From an uncultured Campylobacter sp. (lineage in GTDB: Bacteria > Campylobacterota > Campylobacteria > Campylobacterales > Campylobacteraceae), in contig CAKVDW010000001.1 in the NCBI GenBank assembly GCA_934728065.1, positions 124,001-188,000 of the forward strand: 64,000 bases of DNA. Reading direction: 5' to 3'. A program made the translations under genes and the position numbers. Numbering within the stretch: position 1 is the first letter of the stretch; every line of letters starts with the position of its first letter. A model generated the notes under the pieces. That model saw only the letters and a program-made list of their open reading frames with translations, ran no database searches and was not told the origin of the DNA. Below are positions 18,879-29,172 of this stretch, one piece after another.

Positions 18879-19229
18879 TTATTGTGCCGTTGGTAAAGTA
18901 TCAAGCAGAAATTATAAACTGCTTATATACTAGGGATTAGTTGAAACATTTGGGTTTTTTAGACTTTAAAAATGCAAGTAAAACCTATATAACCCATTAT
19001 AACCCATTTATCTTTGTTTTTTGTTTCACTGTTAAATCTTTATATCATCAATTATAACTTTTAACTGTTGTTTCATCATTGCTTAAATTTTTCATAAAAG
19101 GGCAATCTTGTTTTATCCTGTCAATCATAATGCCAAATTTAAAGCAATCAGCACTTTCAACTTTTTTTCATTGCCCATTTTTTCTTTTAAATTTAAACTG
19201 TTTTTACAACAAGTTCTTAACTAGCCAAA
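18879..19229. other. A/T-rich gap with no recognisable gene; one operator-like site
   Basis: Both strands are broken by frequent stops and I recognise no RNA gene. The only structured element is TACT-AGGGATT-AGTT at 18928-18942, which matches 12 of 15 bases of the sensor operator read on the other strand. A short direct repeat (TATAACCCAT) occurs around 18996-19010. It may be the remnant of a lost gene. Confidence 0.5.
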
Positions 19230-19922
19230 TTACTGCTCGGTGCTTTGATTAAGTTTTTTATAGGCTTCACAAGCTTGAATGTAACTATTATCGCAAGCCT
19301 TGCCATAGTATCTCTTAGCCAAAACATCGTCATTTCCCTCATTTTGTTTGCCCAAGACAAAGCAAGCTGGGGCAAAATTTAACTCGCAAGAAGTTCTATA
19401 AGTTCTTGTTGCAAGCTGGGTGTTTTGGCGAATTAAATTTCCTTCCTCATAAAGTTTTCCTAGCTTAAAGCAAGCTCCGCCGTCCTTAAGTTTGCACGCT
19501 TTTTCATAAAATTCAACAGCCAAACTTCCATCTTTTTTGTCCTCATACCTTAAACCCAAATTCCTGCAAGCGTGTATATGTTTTAAAGCGCAAGCTTGAT
19601 AAAGGGCTAAGTCAGCCTCATCTCCAAGTTGATTTCTATCTAAAAGCAAGCCAAGATTAAAGCAAGCGCTTGGAATTTCTCGCTTGCACGCCATTTCATA
19701 GTTTTTTCTTGCCTCAATGTCATTTTGCTTTACGCCCTGCGCTGAATCATACATAAGAGCTAAAAAAAAGCAAGATGTCGGGTTTCGTTGCTGACACATA
19801 GCATCAAAGATTTTAAAGGCTTCTTTATACCTTTTTGACTCATAAAGCGCTATGGCTTCGTTTATGGTTGCTGCTAAGCTAAAATTGGCTAAAATCGCCA
19901 AAAGAACAAAGATTTTTTTCAT
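19230..19922 (-). CDS. Periplasmic Sel1/TPR-like repeat protein, cysteine-rich
   Basis: A 230-residue exported protein: the signal peptide ends near residue 18 (ANFSLAA). The rest is helical repeats of the Sel1/HcpA type, each with a pair of Cys about eight residues apart (ACKREIPSACFNLG, ACALKHIHACRNLG, ACKLKDGGACFKLG, SCELNFAPACFVLG, ACDNSYIQACEAY). In Helicobacter cysteine-rich proteins these pairs form disulphides. Probably a periplasmic or secreted scaffold. Its ATG overlaps the stop of the dynamin-like gene, so it belongs to that operon; from memory the same order exists in C. jejuni. Confidence 0.85.
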   Translation of the reverse strand: MKKIFVLLAILANFSLAATINEAIALYESKRYKEAFKIFDAMCQQRNPTSCFFLALMYDSAQGVKQNDIEARKNYEMACKREIPSACFNLGLLLDRNQLGDEADLALYQACALKHIHACRNLGLRYEDKKDGSLAVEFYEKACKLKDGGACFKLGKLYEEGNLIRQNTQLATRTYRTSCELNFAPACFVLGKQNEGNDDVLAKRYYGKACDNSYIQACEAYKKLNQSTEQ

Positions 19923-21754
19923 TCAAGTCCTTTAATTTCATTTTGAATTTCCAAAAGCCAAGAATGGCGTTTTGAATTTTCCTTTTTGTAATCCTTAATG
20001 ATAGCAAGTTTTTTTGAAATTAAGCTTTGAAATTCGCTAAAAAATTTTTGATAATTTTTAAGCATAAAGGGTTTATCCACAAGCAAAGCCTCGAATTCAT
20101 AGGCATTTAGCTCTGTTAAAACCCTTTCATAAATTTCATTTATTTTTGGGTAATAAAGTGTAAATTCAGAGCTATCAAGCTCATAAAAAGTTTTATTTTC
20201 ATTAATCTTTCGGCTAAAAAAGCTCAAGCTAAGTTTTGTCGCACTTTCATAGTTTGCAAGGGCTTTGAGGTTGAGTTTTTCAAAAAATAAATCAAATTCT
20301 AAAAATTTCTTGTCTAAAAGCTCCTTGAAATCTTTTAAAAACAATTCATCGCTCGCGCTACAAAAACTTGAAAGTTGAGCATAATCTATATCGCTTTGGT
20401 AAATTTCACTTTTTTGTATGTTTGAAAATTCAGCCTTAAAAAGCATAATTTCATTTTCCAAATGCTTAAAAAGCTCGTTTAAACTCTCTTTGATGAGGTT
20501 AAACTCGTTGGCTATGTCGCCTCGCATTTTTTTAAATTCTTTATTCATTGTTTCGTTGTGATAAAACATAGCCAAAAAGCTATCATCACTTGAGATAAAA
20601 GGTGTTTCATAGTCGTATTTAACAAACAAGCCTTTATGAAAAAAGGCTTGGCTTGGTTTATAAAAGTGAGCTTCTTTTTTTCTCACTGAATTTAAAATTT
20701 CTTTAGCTATTCTTTCGCCAACAGCCTTTAGATGTCTTAAAATTTGTCCTTGCAGGACGGTGATTTTTTGTTCTAATTTTTCATTATTTTCTTGTAAAAA
20801 ATTTGAAAATTCTTTAAAAATATCCTCCAAATGAGCAAAAATTTCATCAAAAAATTTGTATTGCTCTTCTAAAAAGCTGCAAAGATGAAGTATTTTTCTT
20901 TTGATGAACTGCTTTTTAAGCCTTATTTCATCAAGGCTTTGAAGGTGATTTAATAAATGATTAAAATTTGACCTTTCATAACTTTCTTTTTCTTCAGCTT
21001 CTTTGCAAGAAATGGCGATGATTTTGTCAAAATATTTGCCAAAAACCGAATTTACATAGCCTAAAACCTTTTCCAACTCTTTGCTTGAAAGCTTATCCTT
21101 TTGATTAAGCACGCAAATGCTTTGATTATCTTGTATAAGGTTTAAATTCGCCTTTATAGCCTCTTCTTCGCTTTTTTTGCCCGCATTATCTATCAACGAA
21201 AGCCAAATGATAGAATGCGTGTTGGAAAGTTCTTTAAAGGTGCTGTTATTATCAGTGTCGTTTGCGTTTAAGCCGGGTGTGTCAATGAGGGTAATTTTTT
21301 GTAATAAATTTATAGGCGCATAAATGCTTAAACTTGCAGCCTCTTTGCCTTCTTTTCTTTGGTCTGCATATTTTGCCAACTCTTCAACACCTACAAGTTC
21401 ATCGCTACCGTCTTTAAAATCAACCTTTAGGCAGTATTCTTTAGCATAGTGCAAAAAAGTTGGTCTTGAGGTAACAGGAACAGCTCCTGTTGGCAAACAA
21501 GGTTTGGCTAAGATGAGATTAAGCAAGCTTGATTTGCCACTTGAAAATTGACCGATAATGCCTACTCTTATAGGCTTATCAAAGCTAGAAATAATATTTT
21601 CCAGCTCAGTGATGAAAAATTGATTAAGATGCATAAAAGGCTCGTTAAGCTTGAGGCTAAGGCTTTGCACCTTACCTTTAAAACTGTCATCAAAGTGTTG
21701 ATTATAAGCATTTTCATAGGCTTTGATAAAATTTTGTAAAAGTTCAATTCGCAT
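19919..21754 (-). CDS. Dynamin-like GTPase, second member of the pair (DLP2 type)
   Basis: A 611-residue large GTPase. G1 is GQFSSGKSS at 68-76, G3 is LIDTPGLNAND with DTPG at 158-161, and G4 is NQKD at 217-220. Downstream is long helical, charged sequence forming the bundle and trunk, with short hydrophobic patches that could be the membrane-binding tip. It overlaps its partner by 11 bp. In C. jejuni the two DLPs form a heterotetramer that tethers membranes (published structure, recalled). This member is the shorter one with an earlier GTPase domain. Cytoplasmic, peripheral membrane location is expected. Confidence 0.88.
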   Translation of the reverse strand: MRIELLQNFIKAYENAYNQHFDDSFKGKVQSLSLKLNEPFMHLNQFFITELENIISSFDKPIRVGIIGQFSSGKSSLLNLILAKPCLPTGAVPVTSRPTFLHYAKEYCLKVDFKDGSDELVGVEELAKYADQRKEGKEAASLSIYAPINLLQKITLIDTPGLNANDTDNNSTFKELSNTHSIIWLSLIDNAGKKSEEEAIKANLNLIQDNQSICVLNQKDKLSSKELEKVLGYVNSVFGKYFDKIIAISCKEAEEKESYERSNFNHLLNHLQSLDEIRLKKQFIKRKILHLCSFLEEQYKFFDEIFAHLEDIFKEFSNFLQENNEKLEQKITVLQGQILRHLKAVGERIAKEILNSVRKKEAHFYKPSQAFFHKGLFVKYDYETPFISSDDSFLAMFYHNETMNKEFKKMRGDIANEFNLIKESLNELFKHLENEIMLFKAEFSNIQKSEIYQSDIDYAQLSSFCSASDELFLKDFKELLDKKFLEFDLFFEKLNLKALANYESATKLSLSFFSRKINENKTFYELDSSEFTLYYPKINEIYERVLTELNAYEFEALLVDKPFMLKNYQKFFSEFQSLISKKLAIIKDYKKENSKRHSWLLEIQNEIKGLE

Positions 21755-23936
21755 TGTTTAAGTCCATTTGCAAGGCTTTTAAAGCCTCTATTTTTTGAGT
21801 GTTTATTTGCAAAAGCTCATTTGCGTTAATGCTCGCACTGTCTGCGTTTGAGAGCATTTTTTGCAAATATTTAAGCTTATTTTTTTGTAAATTTTCATAT
21901 CTTTCAAGCTTGTCTTTTAAAAAGGCGATAAAATCTCCATTAACATCAAGTTTTTTGGCAAGTTCATCAAAGCTTAAATTTTCAAAATATAAATTCATAG
22001 CTTCTTTGATTTTTTCTCGCAAAATATTAAGCTCTTTTTTTTCATCTAAAATTTGACCAAGTTCTAGTTTTAAAAGTTCGTATTTTTCATCATCAAAAAA
22101 GAAATTTAAGTGAGTTGAAAGCTTATTTTTAAATTCCTCAATATCATTTTGCAAATTTTCTCTTAAAAATTCATATTTTGCACCTAAATTTTCTTTTAAA
22201 AAGTCAAATTTTTTAAGACTTTGATGATTTAAATCTCTTAAAATATCAGTTATTTCATCTTTAAAACTTCTATCAAAGATGTTAATGAGGCGAATTTTAT
22301 CGAGTTTTATTTTCTTTTCAAAGCTGTATTTTAACTCATCAAAAATTCGCTCTTCCAGCTTTTTAGCAAGTAGCTGTAAGATATTGCTTGGCAGGACATT
22401 TTCTTTTTCAAGTTGAATAATAAATTTATCTATGTCTTTTTGAGCCTGCACCAAACGCTCTTCTTCTTGTTTGCTTTCATTAAGCAAGCTTTCATTTTCT
22501 TTGTTTGAAATATTACTTTGACTTTGAAAGGCTGAATTTTGGGTTTCATATCTAAGAATGAGTTCTTTGCCAAGCAAAAGAAGTTCTTTTTTGTAAGCTG
22601 CAAGTATAAATTTGCTTTTTTGTCCTGAAAAAAGCTGCTCGTATAAGTAATTTTCAAGTTCTACAATGCGACTTTCCTCTAAAATATCTTGTCCTGCCTT
22701 CTTTTCATAAAACTCGCTCGCTTTTTGAGCGCTTACAGTTAAAAAATCAATTTTTTCAACAAAATTTTCATCAAAATTACGCTCATTTAACCTCTTTTTT
22801 AAGGTATTTTTGGTGTAATCAATAACCTCATTTAATTCCTCTTGGCTAAGTAAATCAGCCTTGCTGATGAGGATTAAGAATTTAGTAATTCTTGAATCAA
22901 GCAAGCAAGAAAGTATAAATTCGCTATCTTTTTGCGTTAAGCTTTGAGTGCAACTCATCAAATGAATCAAAAAATCACTTTCTTTGATAAAATTATTTGT
23001 TACAAGCTCTCTTTGTATGAAAATGTCATCAAGCCCAGGAGTATCAACTATGGTAATATTTGCTTTTAAAAATTCAAGGGTGGCGTAAAGTTCTATTTGC
23101 TTGATTAAAAGTGAGAGTGGGTTTTGTGCTGAGCTATACTCGCAAAGTTCGCTTAATTTGATTTCTTTACTTAAATTTTCTTCTTTGATATACTCATCAA
23201 GCTTGTATTTTTCTTGCATTTGTTGCAAGGTCAAATTCATCTTTTCATCATCTTTTATGTTTTTTACAATGTTTTGCCACTCTTTTTTATCCCAAAAATA
23301 AAGCTTTGCCTTGTTGTCTTTGCCATATCTTAAAAGGGTGAGGTTTGCTGTTTCTGGTATGTTAGAAGTTCCTAAAATTTGAGTTTTAAGCAAGGCGTTC
23401 AATACACTTGATTTACCTGAGTTCATCACCCCTGTAACAGCTATGGTAAAACTTTGTTGATTAAATTTCTCTAAAGCGTTTTTAAGCTTTGAGGTAATTT
23501 CCTCATCATCGCTAAGTTCTTGCATTTTTTCGTTAATAGCATTAAGTTCATTGCAATTTGAAAAAAATTTATTTTTTTTATCAGGCTTAAAATTTTGCAT
23601 TTTTTCTACAAAATCCACCACAAGTTCTTGGTTTGAAATTTTATGTAAAAGCTTTAAGGCTTTTAACAGGTCGTTTTTTGCTACAAATCCCATTTGAACA
23701 GCATTTAAACTTTGAATTTGGGCAAGTTGTATGCTAAAAATATCAGCCCTTAAACGAGTCTTTTTTAAAATCTGCACAAATTCATTTAAGTGCAAGTATC
23801 TTTCAAAATTATCCTCATTCGCGCTTAATATTATGGCTATTTCAGCACTATCAAGTAAATTTGGGTCATTAAATTCAGAGCGCAAATCTAGGTAGAGCAG
23901 GTGGTTGTGCCAAAGTCTTTGTAAAAGCTCAAGCAT
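21744..23936 (-). CDS. Dynamin-like GTPase, first member of the pair (DLP1 type)
   Basis: A 730-residue large GTPase, longer than its partner because of an N-terminal helical assembly segment of about 160 residues. G1 GVMNSGKSS lies at about 169-177, G3 is IVDTPGLDDIF, G4 is ISKADLL. The rest is almost entirely charged coiled helices. The frame opens at a TTG (23948) lying in the T-run of the frdB terminator; the ATG at 23936, with TTGAGA just upstream, is the better start. It is the upstream gene of the DLP2-Sel1 operon. Membrane tethering or remodelling with the neighbouring DLP is expected from the C. jejuni pair. Confidence 0.88.
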   Translation of the reverse strand: MLELLQRLWHNHLLYLDLRSEFNDPNLLDSAEIAIILSANEDNFERYLHLNEFVQILKKTRLRADIFSIQLAQIQSLNAVQMGFVAKNDLLKALKLLHKISNQELVVDFVEKMQNFKPDKKNKFFSNCNELNAINEKMQELSDDEEITSKLKNALEKFNQQSFTIAVTGVMNSGKSSVLNALLKTQILGTSNIPETANLTLLRYGKDNKAKLYFWDKKEWQNIVKNIKDDEKMNLTLQQMQEKYKLDEYIKEENLSKEIKLSELCEYSSAQNPLSLLIKQIELYATLEFLKANITIVDTPGLDDIFIQRELVTNNFIKESDFLIHLMSCTQSLTQKDSEFILSCLLDSRITKFLILISKADLLSQEELNEVIDYTKNTLKKRLNERNFDENFVEKIDFLTVSAQKASEFYEKKAGQDILEESRIVELENYLYEQLFSGQKSKFILAAYKKELLLLGKELILRYETQNSAFQSQSNISNKENESLLNESKQEEERLVQAQKDIDKFIIQLEKENVLPSNILQLLAKKLEERIFDELKYSFEKKIKLDKIRLINIFDRSFKDEITDILRDLNHQSLKKFDFLKENLGAKYEFLRENLQNDIEEFKNKLSTHLNFFFDDEKYELLKLELGQILDEKKELNILREKIKEAMNLYFENLSFDELAKKLDVNGDFIAFLKDKLERYENLQKNKLKYLQKMLSNADSASINANELLQINTQKIEALKALQMDLNNAN

Positions 23937-23942
23937 AAAAAG

Positions 23943-23971
23943 TCTCAAAAAAGCCCCAAAAATAGGGGCTT
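23943..23971 (-). terminator. Terminator after frdB
   Basis: On the minus strand AAGCCCC and GGGGCTT form a seven-base-pair stem with an A/T loop, followed by TTTTTT and a second T run. It starts four bases after the frdB stop and its tail touches the start of the dynamin-like gene. Confidence 0.8.
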
Positions 23972-23974
23972 ATT

Positions 23975-24700
23975 TTATCTGTCTTTTTGAGCGACAAGTT
24001 GTCTTCTCATATAGGCGATTTTGCTTTGTAAAGGCAACTCTTTGGGGCAGTTATCCTCACAAGCAAGCAAGCTCATACAACCAAAAACACCATCATCATC
24101 GCCCACAAGCTCGTAAAAGTCCTCTATACTTCTGTGGTCGTGCGGGTCTTGCAAGTATCGAGCTGTGCGTAAAAGTCCTGTCGCGCCGATGAAATTTGGA
24201 CGCATTAGCTTGGTAGCGCAGCTTGCAAGGCAAATACCACACTCAATACACCTGTCAAGCTCAAATGTTTCATCAGCCACTGCTGGTTCGATTTTTTCTT
24301 CGATTTTGCTTATATCGACTTCTTTTTCGTTATGCACCCAACTTTCAACGCGTTTGCACATACCCTCAAACCATTCGCCCGTATTGACACTTAAGTCCTT
24401 AATGTGTCTAAACGCTGGCATAGGCATAAGCTCGATAACGCCATCAGGATAATCCTTAGTGAGCGTTTTACACGCAAGCTTTGGCGTGCCATTTATCATC
24501 ATCGCGCAACTTCCGCAAATTCCTGCGCGACAAACAAAGTCAAAGCTCAAATCCGCATCAAATTTTTCGCGAATTTGTGTCAAACACACAAAAACGGTCA
24601 TAAATGGAGCTTCTTCTAGCTCATAAGTTGCAAAATAAGGCTTTGAAATTTTGCTGAGCGGATTGTATTTAAATGCCTTAATTGTTAATTTCCTACTCAT
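23975..24700 (-). CDS. frdB: Fumarate reductase iron-sulfur subunit
   Basis: Carries electrons from the haem subunit to FrdA. From the ATG at 24700, six bases after AGGAG, the product is 241 residues; the frame extends to a TTG at 24706 that is unlikely. The [2Fe-2S] Cys set is in [14 protein letters not shown], and [11 protein letters not shown] plus [15 protein letters not shown] supply the [4Fe-4S] and [3Fe-4S] clusters. It overlaps frdA by eight bases. In Campylobacter this complex also works as the only succinate dehydrogenase, so it serves both directions (known of C. jejuni). Confidence 0.96.
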   Translation of the reverse strand: MSRKLTIKAFKYNPLSKISKPYFATYELEEAPFMTVFVCLTQIREKFDADLSFDFVCRAGICGSCAMMINGTPKLACKTLTKDYPDGVIELMPMPAFRHIKDLSVNTGEWFEGMCKRVESWVHNEKEVDISKIEEKIEPAVADETFELDRCIECGICLASCATKLMRPNFIGATGLLRTARYLQDPHDHRSIEDFYELVGDDDGVFGCMSLLACEDNCPKELPLQSKIAYMRRQLVAQKDR

Positions 24701-26684
24701 AACCAACTCCTATTCTTTGATTTGGTGCTTTGTATTTAGCTTGTAACTCATAGTGCATAAGTGCATCTTGAATTTCATAGCGACCCTTGCCCTCTTTTTC
24801 CATTTTTTCGCGAATGGCATCAACTTCAGCCTGTCTTTTTTCGCTTAAAGGATTTTCTATGATATTGCCCTTAGCGCCGTATCCGCGGAATGCTGGTGGC
24901 ATTTCCATTTTCGTAATGTCAAGCTCATCATATTCAACCCTTGGCATACTTTCTCCCTCAACCCAATAGGTCAAAGTCCTTTTCATCCAATTTAAATCAT
25001 CTCTTTTTGGATAATCCTCTCTATAATGCGCACCTCTACTTTCTGTTCTATCAAGTGCGCCTTTTGCTACGCAAAGAGCTATTTTAAGCATTCTTGGAAC
25101 TCTATAAGCTTCTTCAAGCTCTGGATTTGCACAGTCAAGTTCTTTACAATGCACTTTCACATCTAAGGACTCTTTATAAAGTTTTTCAAGCTCATCAACA
25201 GCCTCTTTTAAGGTGCTACCTGTTCTAAAGATAGCCACTTTATCCCACATTATCTCTTTCATTCTGTTTTTAATCTCAAAGACATTGTTTTTGCCTTCTT
25301 TGCTGACAAGAGATTTGAGGTGGTTGTATTCATCTGTGAGGAATTTTTTCACTAAATTTGTGTCTATGTTTTCGCCGTTGTTTTTGCAATAATCTGCAAA
25401 ATAATTTCCAACTATCATACCAGCCACAACTGTTTCAGCACAAGAATTTCCGCCTAAGCGGTTAAAGCCGTGCATATCCCAGCACGCAGCTTCGCCGCAA
25501 GCAAAAAGCCCATTTAACCACTGACTTTCCCCCGTTGGCTTAGTGCGAATTCCGCCCATACAATAATGCTGCATAGGTAGCACAGGCGCCCAGCCTTTTG
25601 GTCCCTCATCAGCAGGGTCTATGCCGTTGAAAGTTTTGCAAATGTCTTGCACATCGCGCAAATTCTTTTCAATGTGCGCTCGTCCTAAAATTGAAATGTC
25701 AAGCCACAAATGGTCTCCATAAGGACTTTTTACGCCTTTACCCTTGCGGATATGCTCCATCATTCTGCGACTTACGACATCGCGGCTTGCAAGTTCTTTT
25801 TTCTCTGGCTCATAATCTGGCATAAAGCGGTAGCCATCAACATCGCGCAAAATTCCGCCATCCCCACGACAACCCTCAGTCAGCAAAATGCCACTTGGCA
25901 CGATAGGCGTTGGGTGAAACTGCACCGCTTCCATATTTGAAAGGCGGCAAAGTCCTGTTTCAAGGGCTATGGCTGCACCTGTTCCCTCGCAAATAACGGC
26001 GTTTGTGGTTTGTTTATAAACTCTACCATAACCGCCTGTGGCTATCATCGTGCCACGAGCTATATAAGCAATAAGTTGCCCATTTGTCAAGTCTCTTGCT
26101 ATGGCGCCTAAGCATTTTTTGCCATCGTGGATTATCTTAACAGCTTCTGTTCTGTCGATGATTTTAACTTGATTTTTAATGGCTTCATTTGCCACGCCAT
26201 AAAGCATACAGTGTCCTGTGGCATCGGCGATGAAACAGGTTCGCCATTTTTTAGTTCCACCAAAGTCTCTTGCATTGATAAGCCCGTGAGCTTCAGCCTT
26301 TTCTTCAATGGTAGTTTTTTGCGCATTGATAACAACACTTCTAGGTCCTTTTGTAACTCTAGTCCAAGGCACACCCCACGCAGCAAGCTCTCTAACTGCT
26401 TTTGGTGCAGTTTGAGCAAACATTCTGGCTACTTCTTGATCACATCCCCAGTCAGAACCTTTTACAGTGTCGGCAAAATGCACATCTTCATTATCTCCAT
26501 CACCCTTTGCACCATTACCAAGACTAGCTTGCATACCACCTTGAACGGCAGCTGAGTGAGACCTTTTTACAGGGCAAATGCTTAAAAGTGTTACGCTTTG
26601 TCCGCTCTTTGCCACTTCAATCGCAGCTCTTAAACCTGCTAAACCCCCGCCTATAACTAAGGCATCGCTATATTGTATATTCAT
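24693..26684 (-). CDS. frdA: Fumarate reductase flavoprotein subunit
   Basis: Catalytic subunit that reduces fumarate (or oxidises succinate) on the cytoplasmic side of the membrane. The 663 residues start with the Rossmann motif [14 protein letters not shown]; His43 in [14 protein letters not shown] is the covalent FAD attachment. [22 protein letters not shown]-type Arg clusters and [14 protein letters not shown] form the dicarboxylate site, and [15 protein letters not shown] the FAD-domain end. The length matches the Wolinella/Campylobacter class rather than the shorter E. coli FrdA. Middle gene of frdC-frdA-frdB. Confidence 0.97.
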   Translation of the reverse strand: MNIQYSDALVIGGGLAGLRAAIEVAKSGQSVTLLSICPVKRSHSAAVQGGMQASLGNGAKGDGDNEDVHFADTVKGSDWGCDQEVARMFAQTAPKAVRELAAWGVPWTRVTKGPRSVVINAQKTTIEEKAEAHGLINARDFGGTKKWRTCFIADATGHCMLYGVANEAIKNQVKIIDRTEAVKIIHDGKKCLGAIARDLTNGQLIAYIARGTMIATGGYGRVYKQTTNAVICEGTGAAIALETGLCRLSNMEAVQFHPTPIVPSGILLTEGCRGDGGILRDVDGYRFMPDYEPEKKELASRDVVSRRMMEHIRKGKGVKSPYGDHLWLDISILGRAHIEKNLRDVQDICKTFNGIDPADEGPKGWAPVLPMQHYCMGGIRTKPTGESQWLNGLFACGEAACWDMHGFNRLGGNSCAETVVAGMIVGNYFADYCKNNGENIDTNLVKKFLTDEYNHLKSLVSKEGKNNVFEIKNRMKEIMWDKVAIFRTGSTLKEAVDELEKLYKESLDVKVHCKELDCANPELEEAYRVPRMLKIALCVAKGALDRTESRGAHYREDYPKRDDLNWMKRTLTYWVEGESMPRVEYDELDITKMEMPPAFRGYGAKGNIIENPLSEKRQAEVDAIREKMEKEGKGRYEIQDALMHYELQAKYKAPNQRIGVGYE

Positions 26685-26699
26685 ATCTTAACTCCATTC

Positions 26700-27416
26700 T
26701 TAAGCTGCTGCTAAGCCTATTTTGATGAAAGCAGCAAGACTCAATGCTCCAAGTGCTAGGAAAAACACGCTGATTATCCATTTAGCAGCCTTAAGTTTCT
26801 TACGACTTTCTTTTGCATTTTTGCCTTCAAACCAACCCCATTTCACGCAAAGGCGATAAAGCCCTATGCTACCGTGAAGTTCAACACAGATGAGAAGAAC
26901 GATATAAAACGCCCACATAAAGTGATTTGTAACTCTTTCCCCACTCATCGCGCCACTGATTTTGTCAGAATTTGTGATGATATAAATGAGGTGAGCTGAA
27001 CCAAAGAAGAACATAATAAAGCCTGTGAATGCTTGCACCCACCACAAACTTGTGTCCTCGTGCTTTATCATTTTTCTATGTGTTTTTAGAATTTGATACT
27101 GCCTAAAATTGATAGGAAACTTACGCATAGCAAGTCCAGCGTGTATGATGAATATAATCAACACACAGGCAGCTAAAAACGAAGTTACATAGCTCATAAT
27201 TGGATTGTCATAAACGAATTTAAGCTCCAAAAAATGAACAACAGAGTTGAAAAATTCCTCGCTGACTAAAATGGTTGATACAAAAAACATATGCAACCAC
27301 ATAAAAAGCCCGAGAAAAAGACCCGAAGCACTTTGGATAAAGTCAAGACGCGCTGGCATTTTGCTTTTTTTACCCTCGATGCTTTTACCTAAAAAACCCT
27401 CGATAAGTTGGCTCAT
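26700..27416 (-). CDS. frdC: Fumarate reductase dihaem cytochrome b subunit
   Basis: Five-helix membrane anchor that binds two haems b and menaquinone. His42, His92, His142 and His181 sit where the haem ligands of Wolinella FrdC (44, 93, 143, 182) are, and Glu179 in CVELHG corresponds to the proton-pathway Glu180 there. Glu64 also aligns with the quinol-site Glu66. This supports an electroneutral menaquinol:fumarate enzyme. The 238 residues begin MSQLIEGFLG after AAAGGAGTAACG. First gene of the operon, with TATAAT on the minus strand at 27451-27456. Confidence 0.95.
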   Translation of the reverse strand: MSQLIEGFLGKSIEGKKSKMPARLDFIQSASGLFLGLFMWLHMFFVSTILVSEEFFNSVVHFLELKFVYDNPIMSYVTSFLAACVLIIFIIHAGLAMRKFPINFRQYQILKTHRKMIKHEDTSLWWVQAFTGFIMFFFGSAHLIYIITNSDKISGAMSGERVTNHFMWAFYIVLLICVELHGSIGLYRLCVKWGWFEGKNAKESRKKLKAAKWIISVFFLALGALSLAAFIKIGLAAA

Positions 27417-27450
27417 CGTTACTCCTTTAAATTGATTTTCAAATAGACAA

Positions 27451-27456
27451 ATTATA
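27451..27456 (-). promoter_or_regulatory. -10 box of the frdCAB promoter
   Basis: Minus-strand TATAAT, 35 bp upstream of the frdC ATG, in an A/T-rich leader without a clear -35, as usual in Campylobacter. Confidence 0.6.
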
Positions 27457-27516
27457 TTAAATTAACTTTAAATAAAAATTAAATATTTGCGTTTTTTTTA
27501 TTTTATTATTAAAATT

Positions 27517-28338
27517 TTAGTATAGGGTTTTTTTCCTTAATTTTAAATAAAAATATAAAATAAAAGTCGCCAAAAACATTATTATACTCAAAATTTGTCC
27601 CATAGTTAAATCAAAGGCGATAAAACCGAGCTGAAAGTCTGGTTCTCTAAAGAATTCACACACAAAACGAGCCACAGAGTAGCTCATAGTGTAAATGAGT
27701 ATAAGCTCACCCTCAAAACTCTTTTTCTTTCGTGCAAAATACACGATGAAAAACACCACAACGCCCTCTAAAAAGGCTTCATAAAGTTGAGATGGATGGC
27801 GAAGTGTGCCATCAACAAAAATTCCCCAAACCACCTCAGTTTGTCTGCCGAAAAGTTCTTGGTTTAAAAAATTTCCCACTCGTCCAAAGGTGTAAGCTAA
27901 AGGCACGCTAATGGCAACTAGGTCTAAATAACGCCAAAGATTTTGTTTGTATATCTTGCAAAAGAGTAGGGTGGCGATAAAAAAAGCAACAACAGCACCG
28001 TGATAACTCATACCACGAATGCCTACGAAATTTCCATCTTTATCAAAGGGATTAAAAACTTGCCAAGGTTGGATGAGATAATATATTGTATTTGTGTCAT
28101 AAATGAATATATAGCCAAGTCTTGCCCCTAAAATCACGCCAAGTTCAACCCAAAAAAAATAAGTATCAAGCATAACTGTGCTTATGGCGATTTTATCTTT
28201 ATCTATGAAGTATTTAGCGATAAAAAGAGCTAAGAGCAAAGCTGTAATATACATTAGGCTATACCAATAAACATTAAAGCCTAAGAGTGTAAAGGCTACA
28301 ACATCAAAGTGCGAATAAATATTTTGCCAAATTTCCAT
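27517..28338 (-). CDS. lgt: Prolipoprotein diacylglyceryl transferase
   Basis: Inner-membrane enzyme that moves diacylglycerol from phosphatidylglycerol onto the lipobox Cys of prelipoproteins. Seven hydrophobic segments are visible in 273 residues. The signature [16 protein letters not shown] lies in the middle, preceded by [15 protein letters not shown] (essential His) and followed by [14 protein letters not shown] with the conserved Arg-His. It is diverged from the lipoprotein gene at 28423, one of its likely substrates. Same neighbours (frdC, lipoprotein) as in C. jejuni from memory. Confidence 0.95.
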   Translation of the reverse strand: MEIWQNIYSHFDVVAFTLLGFNVYWYSLMYITALLLALFIAKYFIDKDKIAISTVMLDTYFFWVELGVILGARLGYIFIYDTNTIYYLIQPWQVFNPFDKDGNFVGIRGMSYHGAVVAFFIATLLFCKIYKQNLWRYLDLVAISVPLAYTFGRVGNFLNQELFGRQTEVVWGIFVDGTLRHPSQLYEAFLEGVVVFFIVYFARKKKSFEGELILIYTMSYSVARFVCEFFREPDFQLGFIAFDLTMGQILSIIMFLATFILYFYLKLRKKTLY

Positions 28339-28390
28339 AAAAAACCTTTGAAAAACAAATAAAAATATAGCAAAAAAGACTTAATCTTGC

Positions 28391-28396
28391 TATAAT
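28391..28396 (+). promoter_or_regulatory. -10 box before the lipoprotein gene
   Basis: TATAAT preceded by GC, 26 bp upstream of the ATG at 28423, with AGGGAAAATTTA as ribosome site. Confidence 0.55.
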
Positions 28397-28422
28397 ACAT
28401 TTTATTTATTAGGGAAAATTTA

Positions 28423-29172
28423 ATGAAAAAGTATTTTTTTTCTTTGGCGGTGTTGTTATTGAGTGCTTGTTCAAGCACGAGTTCAAATTTTACTCATCTT
28501 CCCTTGCCAAATTTCAAGGCTGATTTTGCTAAGCAAGAAATGCAAGATAGAGTAAGTATAAATGTAAAAGAGATAGAAGTGCAAAGGATAAATCAATATT
28601 CTAAAGACTTTGAAAGCTCTGTTTTAAGGATAAGATTAGATGAGGAACTTAAGATTCTTGTGAAAAAATTACAAAAACAAAGCGAGGATTTGCTTCGTTT
28701 AAGGGGCTATGACATAAGCAGTTCAAATCCAGACTACACACTTTATCATAAAATTGATGTGTATATTGAAGAAAGCGATATAAAGAGAAAAAATCAATGG
28801 TTAAGCGGTGAAGAACTTAGCTCAATGCTGCATCTTAGTCTCAGTTCAAATATGCAGCTTAAAGGCTCTGGTGGCATAGTTGATATGAATACAAATGTGA
28901 AATTTCAAGCACCCATTGCCATTGAATACCCTGTAAAAACAGCGCAAGGAACAAGCTTTTTCAAAACAGTAGTAAGCACTGTGCCAACGCAGATAAATAA
29001 AGGCTTAGAAGCAGCCGTTTTTGATATAGACAAGCTTTTGTTGAAATTTTACAAAGACAGTTTATCAAATTTAGATAAAAATGCTTTAAATTTAAAGTCT
29101 GACAACTCAAGCGAGGAAACAGTTAAAGAGGACACTTTGTTGCCAAGCGAGGAAGTGATTATTTTTGAGTAA
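28423..29172 (+). CDS. Lipoprotein of unknown function
   Basis: A 249-residue lipoprotein: the signal peptide ends in the lipobox LLSAC, with Ser-Ser after the Cys, which does not suggest inner-membrane retention. The mature part has mixed strands and helices (SINVKEIEVQRINQYS, YTLYHKIDVYIEES, IAIEYPVKTAQG) and an acidic tail. The size and pattern recall HpaA-like lipoproteins of epsilonproteobacteria, but I cannot confirm this. It converges on the PilO-like gene; the two coding ends overlap by 14 bases, which limits room for a terminator. Confidence 0.75.
   Translation: MKKYFFSLAVLLLSACSSTSSNFTHLPLPNFKADFAKQEMQDRVSINVKEIEVQRINQYSKDFESSVLRIRLDEELKILVKKLQKQSEDLLRLRGYDISSSNPDYTLYHKIDVYIEESDIKRKNQWLSGEELSSMLHLSLSSNMQLKGSGGIVDMNTNVKFQAPIAIEYPVKTAQGTSFFKTVVSTVPTQINKGLEAAVFDIDKLLLKFYKDSLSNLDKNALNLKSDNSSEETVKEDTLLPSEEVIIFE

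Noticed and set aside
18996..19020. Short repeated TATAACCCAT units
   Set aside because: Two imperfect copies only; no spacer regularity, so not a CRISPR or iteron array.
26127..26555. 142-codon plus-strand frame
   Set aside because: Antisense to frdA; composition and lack of ribosome site indicate a shadow frame.
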